Shown here in pieces: positions 25,050 to 34,935 of a stretch of DNA of 64,000 nucleotides. The DNA is from Flavobacteriaceae bacterium (GTDB taxonomy: Bacteria > Bacteroidota > Bacteroidia > Flavobacteriales > Flavobacteriaceae): NCBI GenBank assembly GCA_947448525.1, contig CANFNV010000004.1:1-64000 (forward strand), written 5' to 3'. The position numbers were made by a program, and so were the translations under genes. Every line of letters starts with the position of its first letter. The stretch's first letter is position 1. Below the pieces are notes generated by a model. That model saw only the letters and a program-made list of their open reading frames with translations. It did no database searches and had not been told where the DNA came from.

Positions 25050-26231
25050 TTATAGTAATTCATATACTCCAGCGCTCCCTTGCCCAGTTCCCACGCACAT
25101 ACTTACGATTCCGTATTTTGATTTTCGCAATCGCATTTCTTCAAATAGTTGTACCGATAGTTTGGCTCCTGTACACCCTAGTGGATGTCCTAATGCAATG
25201 GCACCTCCGTTTACATTGACAATATCTGGATTTAAACTCAATTCTCTAATTACGGCTAATGACTGCGATGCAAAGGCCTCATTCAATTCGATTAAATCGA
25301 TATCATTTAATGTTAATCCAGCTTGTTTGAGAGCTTTCGGAATAGCTTGTACTGGACCAATACCCATAATTCTTGGTGCTACACCTACAGAAGCAAAGTT
25401 TACTAATCGTGCAATAGGTTTGAGGTTCAATTCTTTAACCATCGCATCACTCATGATTAGTACAAAGGCAGCTCCATCACTCATTTGAGAGGAATTTCCA
25501 GCAGTAACACTTCCATCGGCTGCAAAAACGGGTTTTAGTTTTCTTAAAGCTTCCAGATTCGTATCGGTTCTAGGACCTTCGTCTTTGTTTACTATATACG
25601 AATTGGTTTCTTTCTTACCATTTTCATTAATGAACGTTTGTTCAATAGTTATTGGAACAATTTGGGTGTCAAATTTACCTTCTGCTTGCGCTTTCAATGC
25701 TTTTTGATGAGAATGTAATGCAAACTCATCTTGATCTTCACGAGAGATGTTGAATTGTTTAGCCACCGCTTCGGCAGTTAATCCCATCCCCCAATAATAA
25801 TCTTCATGTCCTGCAGCGGCCAATGCATAATCGGGCGTTGGTTTGTATCCACCCATAGGAATGAATGACATGCTTTCTGCTCCACCAGCAATGATGCAGT
25901 CGGCCATACCACTTTGAATTTTAGCAGTTGCCATTCCTATAGTTTCCAATCCAGAAGCACAATATCGGTTCACTGTCACACCAGGAACATCTGTTATTTT
26001 CAATCCCATTAATGAAATTAATCGGCCCACATTCAATCCTTGTTCGGCTTCGGGCATAGCGTTGCCAACCATTACATCATCAATGCGTTTTTTATCAAAA
26101 TCTGGCAATTCGTTCATCATGAACTCAATGGTTTCTGCCGCCATTTCATCAGGTCTTTTAAATCGGAAAACTCCTTTGGGAGCTTTTCCAACGGCTGTTC
26201 GGTATGCTTTTACAATATAGGCTGTTTTCAT
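25050..26231 (-). CDS. fadA: Acetyl-CoA C-acyltransferase (thiolase)
   Basis: 393 residues. The thiolase active site is complete: NRYCASGLETIG (nucleophilic Cys near 90), NVNGGAIALGHPLGCTGAKL (His near 349) and SMCVGTGQGSAGVYE (Cys near 380). It performs the last step of beta-oxidation, releasing acetyl-CoA. It lies between fadN and fadE in the same order as the B. subtilis fadNAE operon. The 75-nt gap to fadN contains a near-palindrome (26264-26290). Confidence 0.94.
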   Translation of the reverse strand: MKTAYIVKAYRTAVGKAPKGVFRFKRPDEMAAETIEFMMNELPDFDKKRIDDVMVGNAMPEAEQGLNVGRLISLMGLKITDVPGVTVNRYCASGLETIGMATAKIQSGMADCIIAGGAESMSFIPMGGYKPTPDYALAAAGHEDYYWGMGLTAEAVAKQFNISREDQDEFALHSHQKALKAQAEGKFDTQIVPITIEQTFINENGKKETNSYIVNKDEGPRTDTNLEALRKLKPVFAADGSVTAGNSSQMSDGAAFVLIMSDAMVKELNLKPIARLVNFASVGVAPRIMGIGPVQAIPKALKQAGLTLNDIDLIELNEAFASQSLAVIRELSLNPDIVNVNGGAIALGHPLGCTGAKLSVQLFEEMRLRKSKYGIVSMCVGTGQGSAGVYELL

Positions 26232-26263
26232 TTTATCTATTTTACATTTTAAATTGGGTCCAT

Positions 26264-26290
26264 TTTAGATGATTGATAATCATTTAAAAT
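26264..26290. repeat. Near-palindrome in the fadN-fadA gap
   Basis: ATGATT-GAT-AATCAT is flanked by TTTTA and TTAAAA, an inverted repeat of about 12 bp per arm with one mismatch. It could be an internal operator or an mRNA processing/attenuation hairpin; the sequence does not decide. Confidence 0.3.
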
Positions 26291-26306
26291 TTAGAATTCA
26301 AAATAA

Positions 26307-28697
26307 TTAATTGCGAAGTGGTTTTCCTTTAGTCAACATAAACTGTATCCTCTCTAATGTTTTTCTCTCGGTACACAAACTCAAAAAAGCTTCTCGTTCC
26401 AGGTCTAAAAGATATTGTTCACTTACCAAAGTTGGTTCCGATAAATCACCCCCAGCCATAACATAAGCTAGTTTGTTGGCAATTTTCAAATCGTGTTCGG
26501 AGATGTAATTTCCAGCTACCATTTGGTTGGTTCCCACTAAGAACATTCCTAATGCTTGTTTTCCCAATACTTTGATGTCGGTTCTACGAATAGGATGAGT
26601 ATATCCTTGATCAGCCATTTGTAGCGCCACTTGTTTGGCAACCGCTATCTGACAGTCTTTGTTTACTACAATAATGTCTTTTCCTTTTTGTAAAATGCCC
26701 AAATCAAATCCTTCATAGGCAGAAGTAGCTACTTTAGCCATACCAATAGTTAAGAAGTTTTCTTGAAGAATATTCAACTCCACATCGTTTTTACGAAATA
26801 GATCGGATGCTCTTAGAGTCATCTCTTTAGAACCACCACCACCTGGAATTACTCCCACACCAAATTCTACCAAACCAATATAGGTTTCTGCAGCTGCAAC
26901 CACTCTATCGGCGTGCATACTCATTTCGCACCCACCGCCAAGAGTCATTCCGTGAGGTGCAACAATTACTGGGATGGCAGAATACCGCACTCGCATCATG
27001 GTGTCTTGAAACATTTTGATAGCCATATTTAATTCGTCGTATTCTTGTTCGACTGCCATCATAAAAATCATTCCTATATTGGCGCCCACTGAGAAATTAG
27101 CCCCTTGATTTCCAATAACCAATCCGCGGTATTCTTTTTCTGCCAAATCAATAGCTTTATTGATTGCGGTTATAACTCCACCACCAATCGTATTCATTTT
27201 AGAATGGAATTCCAAGTTTAATATGCCATCTCCTAAATCGATAATAGATGCATCGGAATTACCCCAAACTTTATGGTTTTCACGGATATTATTCAATATG
27301 ATAAAGGCATCTTGACCCGGTTTTTCTTCTTGAGATTTCGTTGGAATGTTATAGAAACACGTTTTACCCTTTTTTAAGGTATAAAAAGAGGTGTTTCCAG
27401 AAGCTAGCATTTCTGAAATCCAAGTTGCTGGTTTATAGCCCTCTGTTTCCATCATTGCAATGGCTGTTTCAACACCAATAGCATCCCAAATTTCAAAAGG
27501 TCCGTTATCCCAACCAAAACCAGCTTTCATAGCATCATCAATTTTGTATAATTCGTCAGTAATTTCTGGAATCCTATTAGAACAATAAGCAAACATTGCG
27601 GCAAAGTTTTTTCTATAAAAATCGCCGGCTTTGTCTTTCCCTTTTACTAATACTTTGAAACGATCAATAGGTTTGTCTATGGTTTTTGTTAGTTCTAAAG
27701 TTGCAAATGATGCTTTCTTTGGCGTTCTATATTCTAAAGTATTTAAGTCTAAAGACAAAATTTCTTTGCCTTCTTTTTTATAAAATCCTTGTCCGGTTTT
27801 ACTTCCCAGCCATTTGTTGTTTATCATTTTGTTGATGAAGTCGGGTAGTTGGAATACATCGTGTGCCTCATCATTCGGGCAACCTTCATATAAACCATTG
27901 GCAACGTGAACAAGCGTGTCCAATCCAACCACATCAACAGTTCTGAAGGTAGCCGATTTTGGACGACCAATAATAGGTCCGGTTAGTTTATCGACTTCTT
28001 CTATTGTCAATCCCATTTCTTTTACCAAGTGGAACAAACTTTGAATTCCGAAAATTCCAATCCGATTTCCAATGAAAGCCGGAGTATCTTTGGCTACGAC
28101 CGAAGTTTTTCCTAAATAAAGTGAACCATAATTGGCTAAGAAATCCAACACTTCCGTAGAGGTTTTTGGTCCCGGAATGATTTCGAATAATTTTAAATAC
28201 CGAGCAGGATTGAAAAAGTGTGTGCCACAAAAATGGGATTGAAAGTCTTCACTTCGTCCTTCATTCATGAACTTAATAGGTATTCCAGAAGTATTGGATG
28301 TTACCAAGGTTCCTGGTTTGCGGAATTTATCGATTTGCTCAAACACCAATTTCTTAATGTCTAAACGTTCTACAACGACTTCTATAATCCAATCGCATGT
28401 ACCAATTTTTTCCATGTCATCCGAAGTATTGCCCGTTGTGATTCGGGCAGCAAACTTCTGACTGTAAATAGGGGATGGGTTCGATTTTAAAGCAGTTGCG
28501 AAATGGTCGTTTACCAATCGATTGCGAACTACTTTACTTTCTAAAGTCAGTCCTTTTTTTTCTTCGGCTTCGGTTAATGCAATAGGAACAATATCTAAAA
28601 GCAGCACTTCTACACCAATGTTTGCAAAATGACATGCAATGCCGGAACCCATGATTCCGGAGCCTACAACCGCCACTTTTTTGATTAGTCGTTTCAT
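26307..28697 (-). CDS. fadN: Bifunctional 3-hydroxyacyl-CoA dehydrogenase / enoyl-CoA hydratase (FadN type)
   Basis: 796 residues. The dehydrogenase half comes first: NAD site VAVVGSGIMGSGIACHFANIGVEVLLLD near residue 10, the HFFNPARYLKLFEIIPG motif near 160 and a repeat of the C-terminal domain near 390. The crotonase fold follows, about residues 490-680 (VIGNQGANFSVGANIGMIF, HGMTLGGGCEMSMHAD, VGVIPGGGGSKEM). This order is inverted relative to E. coli FadB and equals B. subtilis FadN. It converts enoyl-CoA to 3-ketoacyl-CoA through 3-hydroxyacyl-CoA. First enzyme gene of the operon, 111 nt after marR. Confidence 0.93.
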   Translation of the reverse strand: MKRLIKKVAVVGSGIMGSGIACHFANIGVEVLLLDIVPIALTEAEEKKGLTLESKVVRNRLVNDHFATALKSNPSPIYSQKFAARITTGNTSDDMEKIGTCDWIIEVVVERLDIKKLVFEQIDKFRKPGTLVTSNTSGIPIKFMNEGRSEDFQSHFCGTHFFNPARYLKLFEIIPGPKTSTEVLDFLANYGSLYLGKTSVVAKDTPAFIGNRIGIFGIQSLFHLVKEMGLTIEEVDKLTGPIIGRPKSATFRTVDVVGLDTLVHVANGLYEGCPNDEAHDVFQLPDFINKMINNKWLGSKTGQGFYKKEGKEILSLDLNTLEYRTPKKASFATLELTKTIDKPIDRFKVLVKGKDKAGDFYRKNFAAMFAYCSNRIPEITDELYKIDDAMKAGFGWDNGPFEIWDAIGVETAIAMMETEGYKPATWISEMLASGNTSFYTLKKGKTCFYNIPTKSQEEKPGQDAFIILNNIRENHKVWGNSDASIIDLGDGILNLEFHSKMNTIGGGVITAINKAIDLAEKEYRGLVIGNQGANFSVGANIGMIFMMAVEQEYDELNMAIKMFQDTMMRVRYSAIPVIVAPHGMTLGGGCEMSMHADRVVAAAETYIGLVEFGVGVIPGGGGSKEMTLRASDLFRKNDVELNILQENFLTIGMAKVATSAYEGFDLGILQKGKDIIVVNKDCQIAVAKQVALQMADQGYTHPIRRTDIKVLGKQALGMFLVGTNQMVAGNYISEHDLKIANKLAYVMAGGDLSEPTLVSEQYLLDLEREAFLSLCTERKTLERIQFMLTKGKPLRN

Positions 28698-28808
28698 TTA
28701 TATTATTTTAAATTATAAATTTTGAATTATAAATTACTACTATTTTTTTATTTAATTATCTTGAATTAAAATCATTTAAAATATATCATTCAAAATTTAA
28801 AATAGTTA

Positions 28809-29240
28809 TTAAAAAACCTTCTTCTCTGTAATCAAATCATTAATTACATCAGCTACTTCGATAAAATGGTTGAGTTTTTCTTCCGAGATGTTTTTTCGGA
28901 TACTTTCATTAAACTGCAATACACATTCTTTAGATTTTGCACGCATTACTTTCCCTAAATCGGTGAGGTATATAAGTACACCGCGTCCGTCTTCTGGGTT
29001 TTTCATTCGGGTAATTAGACCTTTTTCTTCTAATGTTTTTAAAGTACGTGTTAACGAAGTGGGTTCCATTCCCATTCGGTTGCTAATTGAAGTGGAAGGT
29101 GTTCCTTCTTCTTTATCGATGCTCAACAATGCAAATCCAATAGCCATTGAGCCGTCAAATTTTGATGCCTCTTCATTATACATTCTTGAAACGGCTTGCC
29201 ATGTGGCACGAAGAATATAATCAATAGTTTTATCTTTCAT
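28809..29240 (-). CDS. MarR family regulator of the fad cluster
   Basis: 143 residues with a MarR winged helix: STSISNRMGMEPTSLTRTLKTLEEKGLITRMKNPEDGRGVLIYLTDLG (recognition helix and wing, residues about 48-95). It leads the fad genes on the same strand, so it probably represses them until a fatty acyl ligand binds. A 10-bp inverted repeat (29280-29315) lies just upstream of its -7 box and is the natural operator candidate. The ligand is inferred from context only. Confidence 0.88.
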   Translation of the reverse strand: MKDKTIDYILRATWQAVSRMYNEEASKFDGSMAIGFALLSIDKEEGTPSTSISNRMGMEPTSLTRTLKTLEEKGLITRMKNPEDGRGVLIYLTDLGKVMRAKSKECVLQFNESIRKNISEEKLNHFIEVADVINDLITEKKVF

Positions 29241-29257
29241 AAATCTGATGTGAATTT

Positions 29258-29315
29258 CAAAGATACTACTATTTTATTATGCACGCATACTATTTGTGTT
29301 AAATTTATGTGTGCA
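29258..29315 (-). promoter_or_regulatory. Promoter and candidate operator of marR-fad
   Basis: The -7 box TATCTTTG is at 29265-29258 (minus strand), 17 nt before the ATG. TGCACGCATA (29280-29289) and TATGTGTGCA (29306-29315) form an inverted repeat with 9 of 10 positions paired and 16 nt between arms, overlapping the expected -33 region. This geometry fits autorepression by the MarR protein. Confidence 0.5.
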
Positions 29316-29424
29316 CTATACATAGCGGCTTTCTTTATGTTTTTTTATAAGGATACTTTTTGTGTATCGCTATTTCAGGACAAGACATTATGATAATGGA
29401 CACTAAATGGACACAAGAAGATAA

Positions 29425-29464
29425 TAAAAAATCCCGAAACCTTGTATATCAGGTGTTTCGGGAT
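29425..29464 (-). terminator. Terminator of tRNA-Arg
   Basis: On the minus strand, ATCCCGAAAC (29464-29455) pairs with GTTTCGGGAT (29440-29431), a perfect 10-bp stem, followed by a T-rich run. It begins 8 nt after the tRNA. Confidence 0.85.
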
Positions 29465-29472
29465 GTTAAGAG

Positions 29473-29546
29473 TGACCTCGACTGGATTCAAACCAGTAAC
29501 CTCTTGAGCCGTAATCAAGTGCGCTATTCAGTTGCGCCACGAGGCC
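29473..29546 (-). tRNA. tRNA-Arg (anticodon ACG)
   Basis: 74 nt on the minus strand. Acceptor GGCCTCG pairs with CGAGGTC (one G-T), discriminator A. D arm GCGC/GCGC. Anticodon stem CTTGA/TCAAG with loop TTACGGC, giving anticodon ACG (read as ICG). T arm ACTGG/CCAGT with loop TTTGAAT. CCA is not encoded. Confidence 0.95.
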
Positions 29547-29559
29547 TTTTTTGTGGGTG

Positions 29560-29590
29560 CAAATATAGCTATAAAAATAGAACTTGCAAA
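29560..29590 (-). promoter_or_regulatory. Consensus promoter of tRNA-Arg
   Basis: Minus strand: TTTG (29590-29587), 19 nt, TATATTTG (29567-29560), ending 13 nt before the tRNA. Exact consensus boxes and spacing. Confidence 0.75.
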
Positions 29591-29641
29591 TCATTTCTTT
29601 AAAATAAATGCTTCTATTTTGCGCTATTACTACTGCATTTT

Positions 29642-29785
29642 TTAATTTCCTAATGCTCTTTTAGTTACATAATACCGCCATCCAATTAGTGCCATTTGCC
29701 ATTTTTTGGCTTTTGCCAAATCGAGCCCTTGTTTAGTAAAACTCGGCAGCACAAGTTTGTTTGTTTTGGCTAACAGTTTGTACAT
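29642..29785 (-). CDS. Conserved 47-residue flavobacterial protein
   Basis: The frame MYKLLAKTNKLVLPSFTKQG is followed by LDLAKAKKWQMALIGWRYYV and TKRALGN, then TAA. It is basic, has one amphipathic or weakly hydrophobic helix (WQMALIGWRYYV) and no signal peptide. I recall very similar 45-50-residue proteins in other flavobacteria, sometimes labelled SsrA-binding protein, but it shows no SmpB motif and that name should not be trusted. The ATG lies 5 nt after the stop of the large T9SS gene (29791), so it may be translated from the same transcript. The tRNA-Arg promoter lies just downstream. Confidence 0.65.
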   Translation of the reverse strand: MYKLLAKTNKLVLPSFTKQGLDLAKAKKWQMALIGWRYYVTKRALGN

Positions 29786-29790
29786 CTCCG

Positions 29791-32700
29791 TTATCGTTTC
29801 AAGCTGAAATGTCCTTTAGCACTTCGACCATCATCAAAATTGATGGAGTACCAATAATCGTCAGCAGGTGCCAATTGGCCGTTATAGGTTCCGTCCCAAC
29901 CTGCTCCAAGTACAGCAATTTGTTTGATAAACTTACCATATCGATCGTAAATTTTAATAATCGAGTCGGAGTAGAATTTGTCATTTACGCCCTTAATATT
30001 CCAAGTATCATTATAGCCATCATCATTTGGTGTGAAATATCGAGGCACACCTAATACCGAAATGGTTTGCTCTGCGATACCGCAACCGTTTAAATCTTTT
30101 ATATAAACTGTATGGATTCCCATGGGAACATTTTCAAAGAAGTTAGAGGTTTGATAGGGCCCGTAAGAATCATCAATACTGTAAACATAATTACCATTTG
30201 AATTACCGGTAACAATTACTTCTACAGTATCGATATCTGTTAAATCAACTATATTGATATGATCGATAGTGGCAATAACAGAAGAATTAACTTGGATAGT
30301 TCTTGTTTTTGAACAACCTAATGCATTGGAAACAATAACAGAATAAGTTCCAGAAATACTTACCGGAATAGAATAATTAGTGGCACCAGGAATTATACTA
30401 TTGTTTAAATACCATTGGTATGAGTAATTCGAAGTTGGGATATTGATAGGTACACCCGCATTTATTGTTACCGTAAAAGAAGGAAGATTGGTGCATACCA
30501 ATTCATTGGCCCAACCATTCGGATTCAAATCTATTATAGGTGTAGGTTTCACAACAAAATTCAATATTTTAGTAGCAGTACAACTTCCGTTTAAAGGGTT
30601 GGTAATGGTTACCAATACATTTTGAGTTGCTGTATTAAAAGTGGGTGGTAAATGATTTAAAACTGTTCCGTTTTGCAATGTAAACTGGATATCCATTCCG
30701 GTTTGAGAACCTAAAAGTATCGATTCATAATTGGTAGTATCAAATGGAAATAACCCATTTTGCAAGGCAGGATTGGCCTCATCATCACATTGAACGAGTG
30801 AACTTACAAAAGCTGGTGTTGTAAAAACTTGTGGTAATTTATCTACAATAAACTGTAGGGTTTCTTCATCAAAACAAGGCCCGTCAGAAGCTTGTGTTAC
30901 ATTATTAGTCACACGAACCGTAATGGTTTGAGAAATATTAACCGTAAATGTAGGTGTAATCGAAATTAATGCACCCGAAGCATCATAATAAGTCACGGTT
31001 TTGTTGGTTTGCCCATTTAATAATGTGGCTTCTAATGCAGACGTATTGAAGGAGTAACTTCCATCTTGATCGTCATCACAATGACGGATAATGTTGGTTG
31101 CATTTACAGGATTAGCAATTGGCAATGCTTCAACAGTTAAAGTTATAAATGGTCCTAATCCAAAACAACCTTGATAGTTATTACTGTCTACACGAACGTA
31201 AATCAACATTTGATTTAAAGTGGTATTCCTATATGATGAAATATTTGTGATTGGATTGATTTGAGCTAAAGCATCTGCATTGGAGGTATAATAGCTAATA
31301 GTGTAATTTGAACTTGCAAGGGGTAGTTGTAAATTAATTGCATTAGTCACACTGCTGAAATCAAATATAGAAGTTCCATCTGTGTCAGAAGAAACGCCGG
31401 TTACCGCATCATCACAGACAGTAAAATACTTGTGAAAAGTAGCTGCATTGATTTGGGTTACCGATACTACTAAATTGATTTGCGCAACGCTATAACAATT
31501 ATTAGCATTTTCTACACGAACATAAACCACATCACTAAACTGAATCGGATTAGAATAAGCAATTGGATTGGTTATTTTTACCGTTTGGTCGTTGGTGTCT
31601 GCTCCTGCAAAAGTGGTAAAATAAGTAAACGTTTCAGTTGCATAATTTGAAGATAGTAATGGATTGTTTACAGTTAAGTTGAAAGCAGAAATTCCATCGG
31701 TGTTATCGTCACATTGTTTTAAGGTAATTGGGGTGTTTACTACAGGTAAAGCAAAGGTAGTAAGAGTTGCGGGCGAAGACATCATGCCACATCTATTTCC
31801 GGTTTTGAGTAATATAACTTTATATTGATAACCACTCATAGAAGGGCTTGCGCTTGAAATAACTAACGAATTGGTTGTTGCTCCAGAATAGAGGGTATTA
31901 TTAACTACATTTGCCCATGTGGTTCCATTAAAAACCAACCATTGATAGGAAGTAACGGTATTGGAGGTAATAGTAAAAGTAGCACTTTGATTTTCACAAG
32001 TGACAACATCTTGGGGTTGCACAGAAATGCTTATTGGTGCACCATTAATATAATCTTGGTTAGGAACAATGTAAACAGGACCACTAGTCACAATTCCGTT
32101 AGCATTGACTGTTGGAATACCAATTCCTAATGTTCCAGCGCCGCTATCATATAGCGTATAACCAGCTTCTGTTACATCATTGCATCCATCACCATCACTA
32201 TCGATATCCAAATAATTATTGAGAGTATCCCCATCAGTATTGGCAATGATATAATTTAGTACTCCGCTATCAGGCGTGGTTTCTACACTATCGGATAAGC
32301 CGTTACTTCCAAAAGCCATTCCGTCTATAACACCATTTAAATTAGCATCAACTGCACTAGAGCCCGATTCATTTAAGTCATAAATTCCGTCATTATCCGA
32401 ATCTAAATCTAAATAATCAAGTACAGTATCGGTATCCGAATCAACAGGCGTTATTCCTGTAGTTCCGAAGGCATCATCTATTCCGTCATGGTTAGCATCT
32501 ACATTTAAAATTGGAATAAAAGTTCCTCCTTGAGCTTCCGTATTATCAGGAATGCCGTCGTTATCACTATCTAAATCGATTTGATTTGGAATACCATCGC
32601 CATCAGTATCTTTAGGAACACAGGTTGCATAGAATTTTAATGTGGATTTGTTTCCTAAACTATCCGATAGATTTTCATGTTTGAAACTGATGGAGTTGCA

Positions 32701-34935
32701 TAAATTAGTTAGAAATTTAAAAGTTCCTGTTCCTCCAGCTATTGGAGTGGTACTGTTTACTCTAAATCGTATTTCAAATGAAGAATATTGTGTAATACCA
32801 CTTTCATAAATTCCATCATAGTTAGTATCAATCAACAATTGATTGCTTGGATTCAAAACGGTTATAGTTTTGTTAGTATTTGAACTTATAATATATTGTG
32901 CGTTTGAGTTCAATAAATCCGAAGCATTAGCAGTAGCAGTTACATATGCTATTCCCACCGACATAGGTTGCGTAAAAGTCATTTTATATTCCATAAAATT
33001 GTGCTTGCCAGCAGGTACTTCAGAAACAAAACTGCCATCAGCATTACCAGTAATTGGAATTGGACTTGCTACTGTAGAAGTAGTAACAACTCCTGTAAAT
33101 GAATTAGAGAAAGTCCCAACTGCTATTGTGCCAGAGTTTAAATTGGAAATATTAATAGTTTGATCACCATAAGATTCTGTGCAATTAGCAATACCATCAT
33201 TATCTGTATCCAAATCAATATTGTCATTAATTCCATCATTATCAATATCGGTTGGGCAATTACTTACTGGGATTTCATCTGATTCTAAATCAATATTACA
33301 AGCAGTTAATGTCGTTTTTACTTTGTAATATCCAGGACCATAGGTTGCATTAGGGGTATAGCTGCTACTGAAAATAGGAATAGCAACACCATTGAAAAAC
33401 CATTGAAAGGTGTCAAAACCGGTTAGTGAATTAACGCTTAACTGTACGTTAGGTATACAATTGGATTGAGTTAAAACAATGGGTTGAAAAGAGATTTCAG
33501 GTTTAAAAGTAAATCCAGAATAATAGCCCCCAAAAGTAGCGGCTCCATTTACACCATAAGCAGCTAAATACACTTCAGAAGTAGAAAAAACGGATACATT
33601 ACCAGAAAAACCTGTCATAATATAACATTCATATGCCGTGTTTCCCGCCACAGCAATAGGTCCTGTTACTAAAATAGAACTTGGTAAGGTTGCCAAAGTA
33701 TAGGGAATTGAATTAATAATAAAAGTTAAAGCAGCACCTGTTTTTGTGGTTATCGTAACTCTTCCTGGGAAATCTACTATGCTAGAACCCGAACCTATAG
33801 AATCTATAAAAGGAATATTATCAATAACTTTTGGGGTTTGACAACTTAATGGGGGTACAAAAAACATTTCTTGATTCGCTTGGTCGGGTCTTCCGTCATC
33901 ACCCACACATTGATAAGCAAAAAGCGTTTTTGGAACCGAAGCCGTACCATTAGTTCTAACATACATAGTTCCATTGGAAGAAAAGTCAGTACCTTGCAGG
34001 TTTATATAGTTCCCTGCATTTATTAATGTATAATCTGGTGTAGTTGAAGTATTACCGTTTAAGTAGATTTCAGTATTATCTTGATTGGCAATTAACAATA
34101 CCCGTTCCACTGAATCAGCACCAGTACTTTTTACAAAAATATATTCACTGCCTGTTCGTTCGGCAGACACAATTTCATCAAAACCCAAATCAAAATTTCC
34201 GGTAGCATTGGTTCCTCCAAAAGAACCACAATTTACAGCAATAGGTTTGTCGGATGATACTAACGTACCAATTAAAGCGTCTTTATTGGCGCTAGTAGGT
34301 CCTTGAACCGCTATAATATAACTTTCACCACTATTTAAAGTAACACTACTCGGAGTATTTCCTACAGTTGTATTGTTCGTTAAAACGGCACCTGTTTTAA
34401 TATTGCTAAAACTAACCGTAGTATTGTTTTCAGTGGCAAGAATAGAGGCAAATGTTAGATTTTTATCTGTATAGCTTGAAGTTAATAAATTGGTAAATCC
34501 TCCAATTCTAAATTGAGTTCCAAGAGCTGCTAATCCTTTAGACACGACCTCACTGGATTGATTCCCAGATTGGTCAATTACTCTGATGGATACATAAATC
34601 ATATCAGAGGCCTCTACGACATAACCTCTATTGTTAAGTACTTGACTTATAGAAGATTGTTCTACAACAAATTGGTTGAAGTTACCTCCAGAACTAATAT
34701 CATATACAAATGGATTGTCACGTGTAACTGTACCAGAAATTGATGTGGATCCTATTTGATTGATAATGAATGTTACCGGAGTAGTGCTAGGGGTTGAAAT
34801 ATAGAGAAATTGTTGCTGAACAGGTACGCTTTGAGATTCGGCAACTGGTGGGATGTAATGTGTTTTGCTAAATTGAGCAAAGCAAGTTGCTGAAAATAAA
34901 ATAGTTAATAGCGTTTGGAGTAATCTGTTTTTCAT
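29791..34935 (-). CDS. Large cell-surface adhesin-like protein with T9SS type B sorting domain
   Basis: 1714 residues. A signal peptide (KNRLLQTLLTILFSATCFAQ) is followed by an IgGFc-binding-like N-terminal region up to about residue 480, Ig-like segments (QTPKVIDN..., LSVNSLTGFDTFQWFFNG), then several thrombospondin type-3-like calcium motifs (DIDNDGINDNIDLDTDNDGI near 568, DTDGDGIPNQIDLDSDNDGIPD near 765, and two further sets to about 930), more Ig-like segments with the QCDD(N/E)xxG pattern, and the gliding-motility-associated C-terminal domain (TPNDDGYNDTWNIKG to GHFSLKR). The protein should leave the cell through type IX secretion and act at the surface in adhesion or gliding. Calcium binding is inferred from the DxDxDG repeats. 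The partial gene at 1-156 ends in the same domain. Confidence 0.9.
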   Translation of the reverse strand: MKNRLLQTLLTILFSATCFAQFSKTHYIPPVAESQSVPVQQQFLYISTPSTTPVTFIINQIGSTSISGTVTRDNPFVYDISSGGNFNQFVVEQSSISQVLNNRGYVVEASDMIYVSIRVIDQSGNQSSEVVSKGLAALGTQFRIGGFTNLLTSSYTDKNLTFASILATENNTTVSFSNIKTGAVLTNNTTVGNTPSSVTLNSGESYIIAVQGPTSANKDALIGTLVSSDKPIAVNCGSFGGTNATGNFDLGFDEIVSAERTGSEYIFVKSTGADSVERVLLIANQDNTEIYLNGNTSTTPDYTLINAGNYINLQGTDFSSNGTMYVRTNGTASVPKTLFAYQCVGDDGRPDQANQEMFFVPPLSCQTPKVIDNIPFIDSIGSGSSIVDFPGRVTITTKTGAALTFIINSIPYTLATLPSSILVTGPIAVAGNTAYECYIMTGFSGNVSVFSTSEVYLAAYGVNGAATFGGYYSGFTFKPEISFQPIVLTQSNCIPNVQLSVNSLTGFDTFQWFFNGVAIPIFSSSYTPNATYGPGYYKVKTTLTACNIDLESDEIPVSNCPTDIDNDGINDNIDLDTDNDGIANCTESYGDQTINISNLNSGTIAVGTFSNSFTGVVTTSTVASPIPITGNADGSFVSEVPAGKHNFMEYKMTFTQPMSVGIAYVTATANASDLLNSNAQYIISSNTNKTITVLNPSNQLLIDTNYDGIYESGITQYSSFEIRFRVNSTTPIAGGTGTFKFLTNLCNSISFKHENLSDSLGNKSTLKFYATCVPKDTDGDGIPNQIDLDSDNDGIPDNTEAQGGTFIPILNVDANHDGIDDAFGTTGITPVDSDTDTVLDYLDLDSDNDGIYDLNESGSSAVDANLNGVIDGMAFGSNGLSDSVETTPDSGVLNYIIANTDGDTLNNYLDIDSDGDGCNDVTEAGYTLYDSGAGTLGIGIPTVNANGIVTSGPVYIVPNQDYINGAPISISVQPQDVVTCENQSATFTITSNTVTSYQWLVFNGTTWANVVNNTLYSGATTNSLVISSASPSMSGYQYKVILLKTGNRCGMMSSPATLTTFALPVVNTPITLKQCDDNTDGISAFNLTVNNPLLSSNYATETFTYFTTFAGADTNDQTVKITNPIAYSNPIQFSDVVYVRVENANNCYSVAQINLVVSVTQINAATFHKYFTVCDDAVTGVSSDTDGTSIFDFSSVTNAINLQLPLASSNYTISYYTSNADALAQINPITNISSYRNTTLNQMLIYVRVDSNNYQGCFGLGPFITLTVEALPIANPVNATNIIRHCDDDQDGSYSFNTSALEATLLNGQTNKTVTYYDASGALISITPTFTVNISQTITVRVTNNVTQASDGPCFDEETLQFIVDKLPQVFTTPAFVSSLVQCDDEANPALQNGLFPFDTTNYESILLGSQTGMDIQFTLQNGTVLNHLPPTFNTATQNVLVTITNPLNGSCTATKILNFVVKPTPIIDLNPNGWANELVCTNLPSFTVTINAGVPINIPTSNYSYQWYLNNSIIPGATNYSIPVSISGTYSVIVSNALGCSKTRTIQVNSSVIATIDHINIVDLTDIDTVEVIVTGNSNGNYVYSIDDSYGPYQTSNFFENVPMGIHTVYIKDLNGCGIAEQTISVLGVPRYFTPNDDGYNDTWNIKGVNDKFYSDSIIKIYDRYGKFIKQIAVLGAGWDGTYNGQLAPADDYWYSINFDDGRSAKGHFSLKR

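Noticed and set aside
32160..33260. DNA-level tandem repeat in the T9SS gene
   Set aside because: The repeats are at protein level (DxDxDG calcium motifs of thrombospondin type 3 kind) and are explained by the gene.
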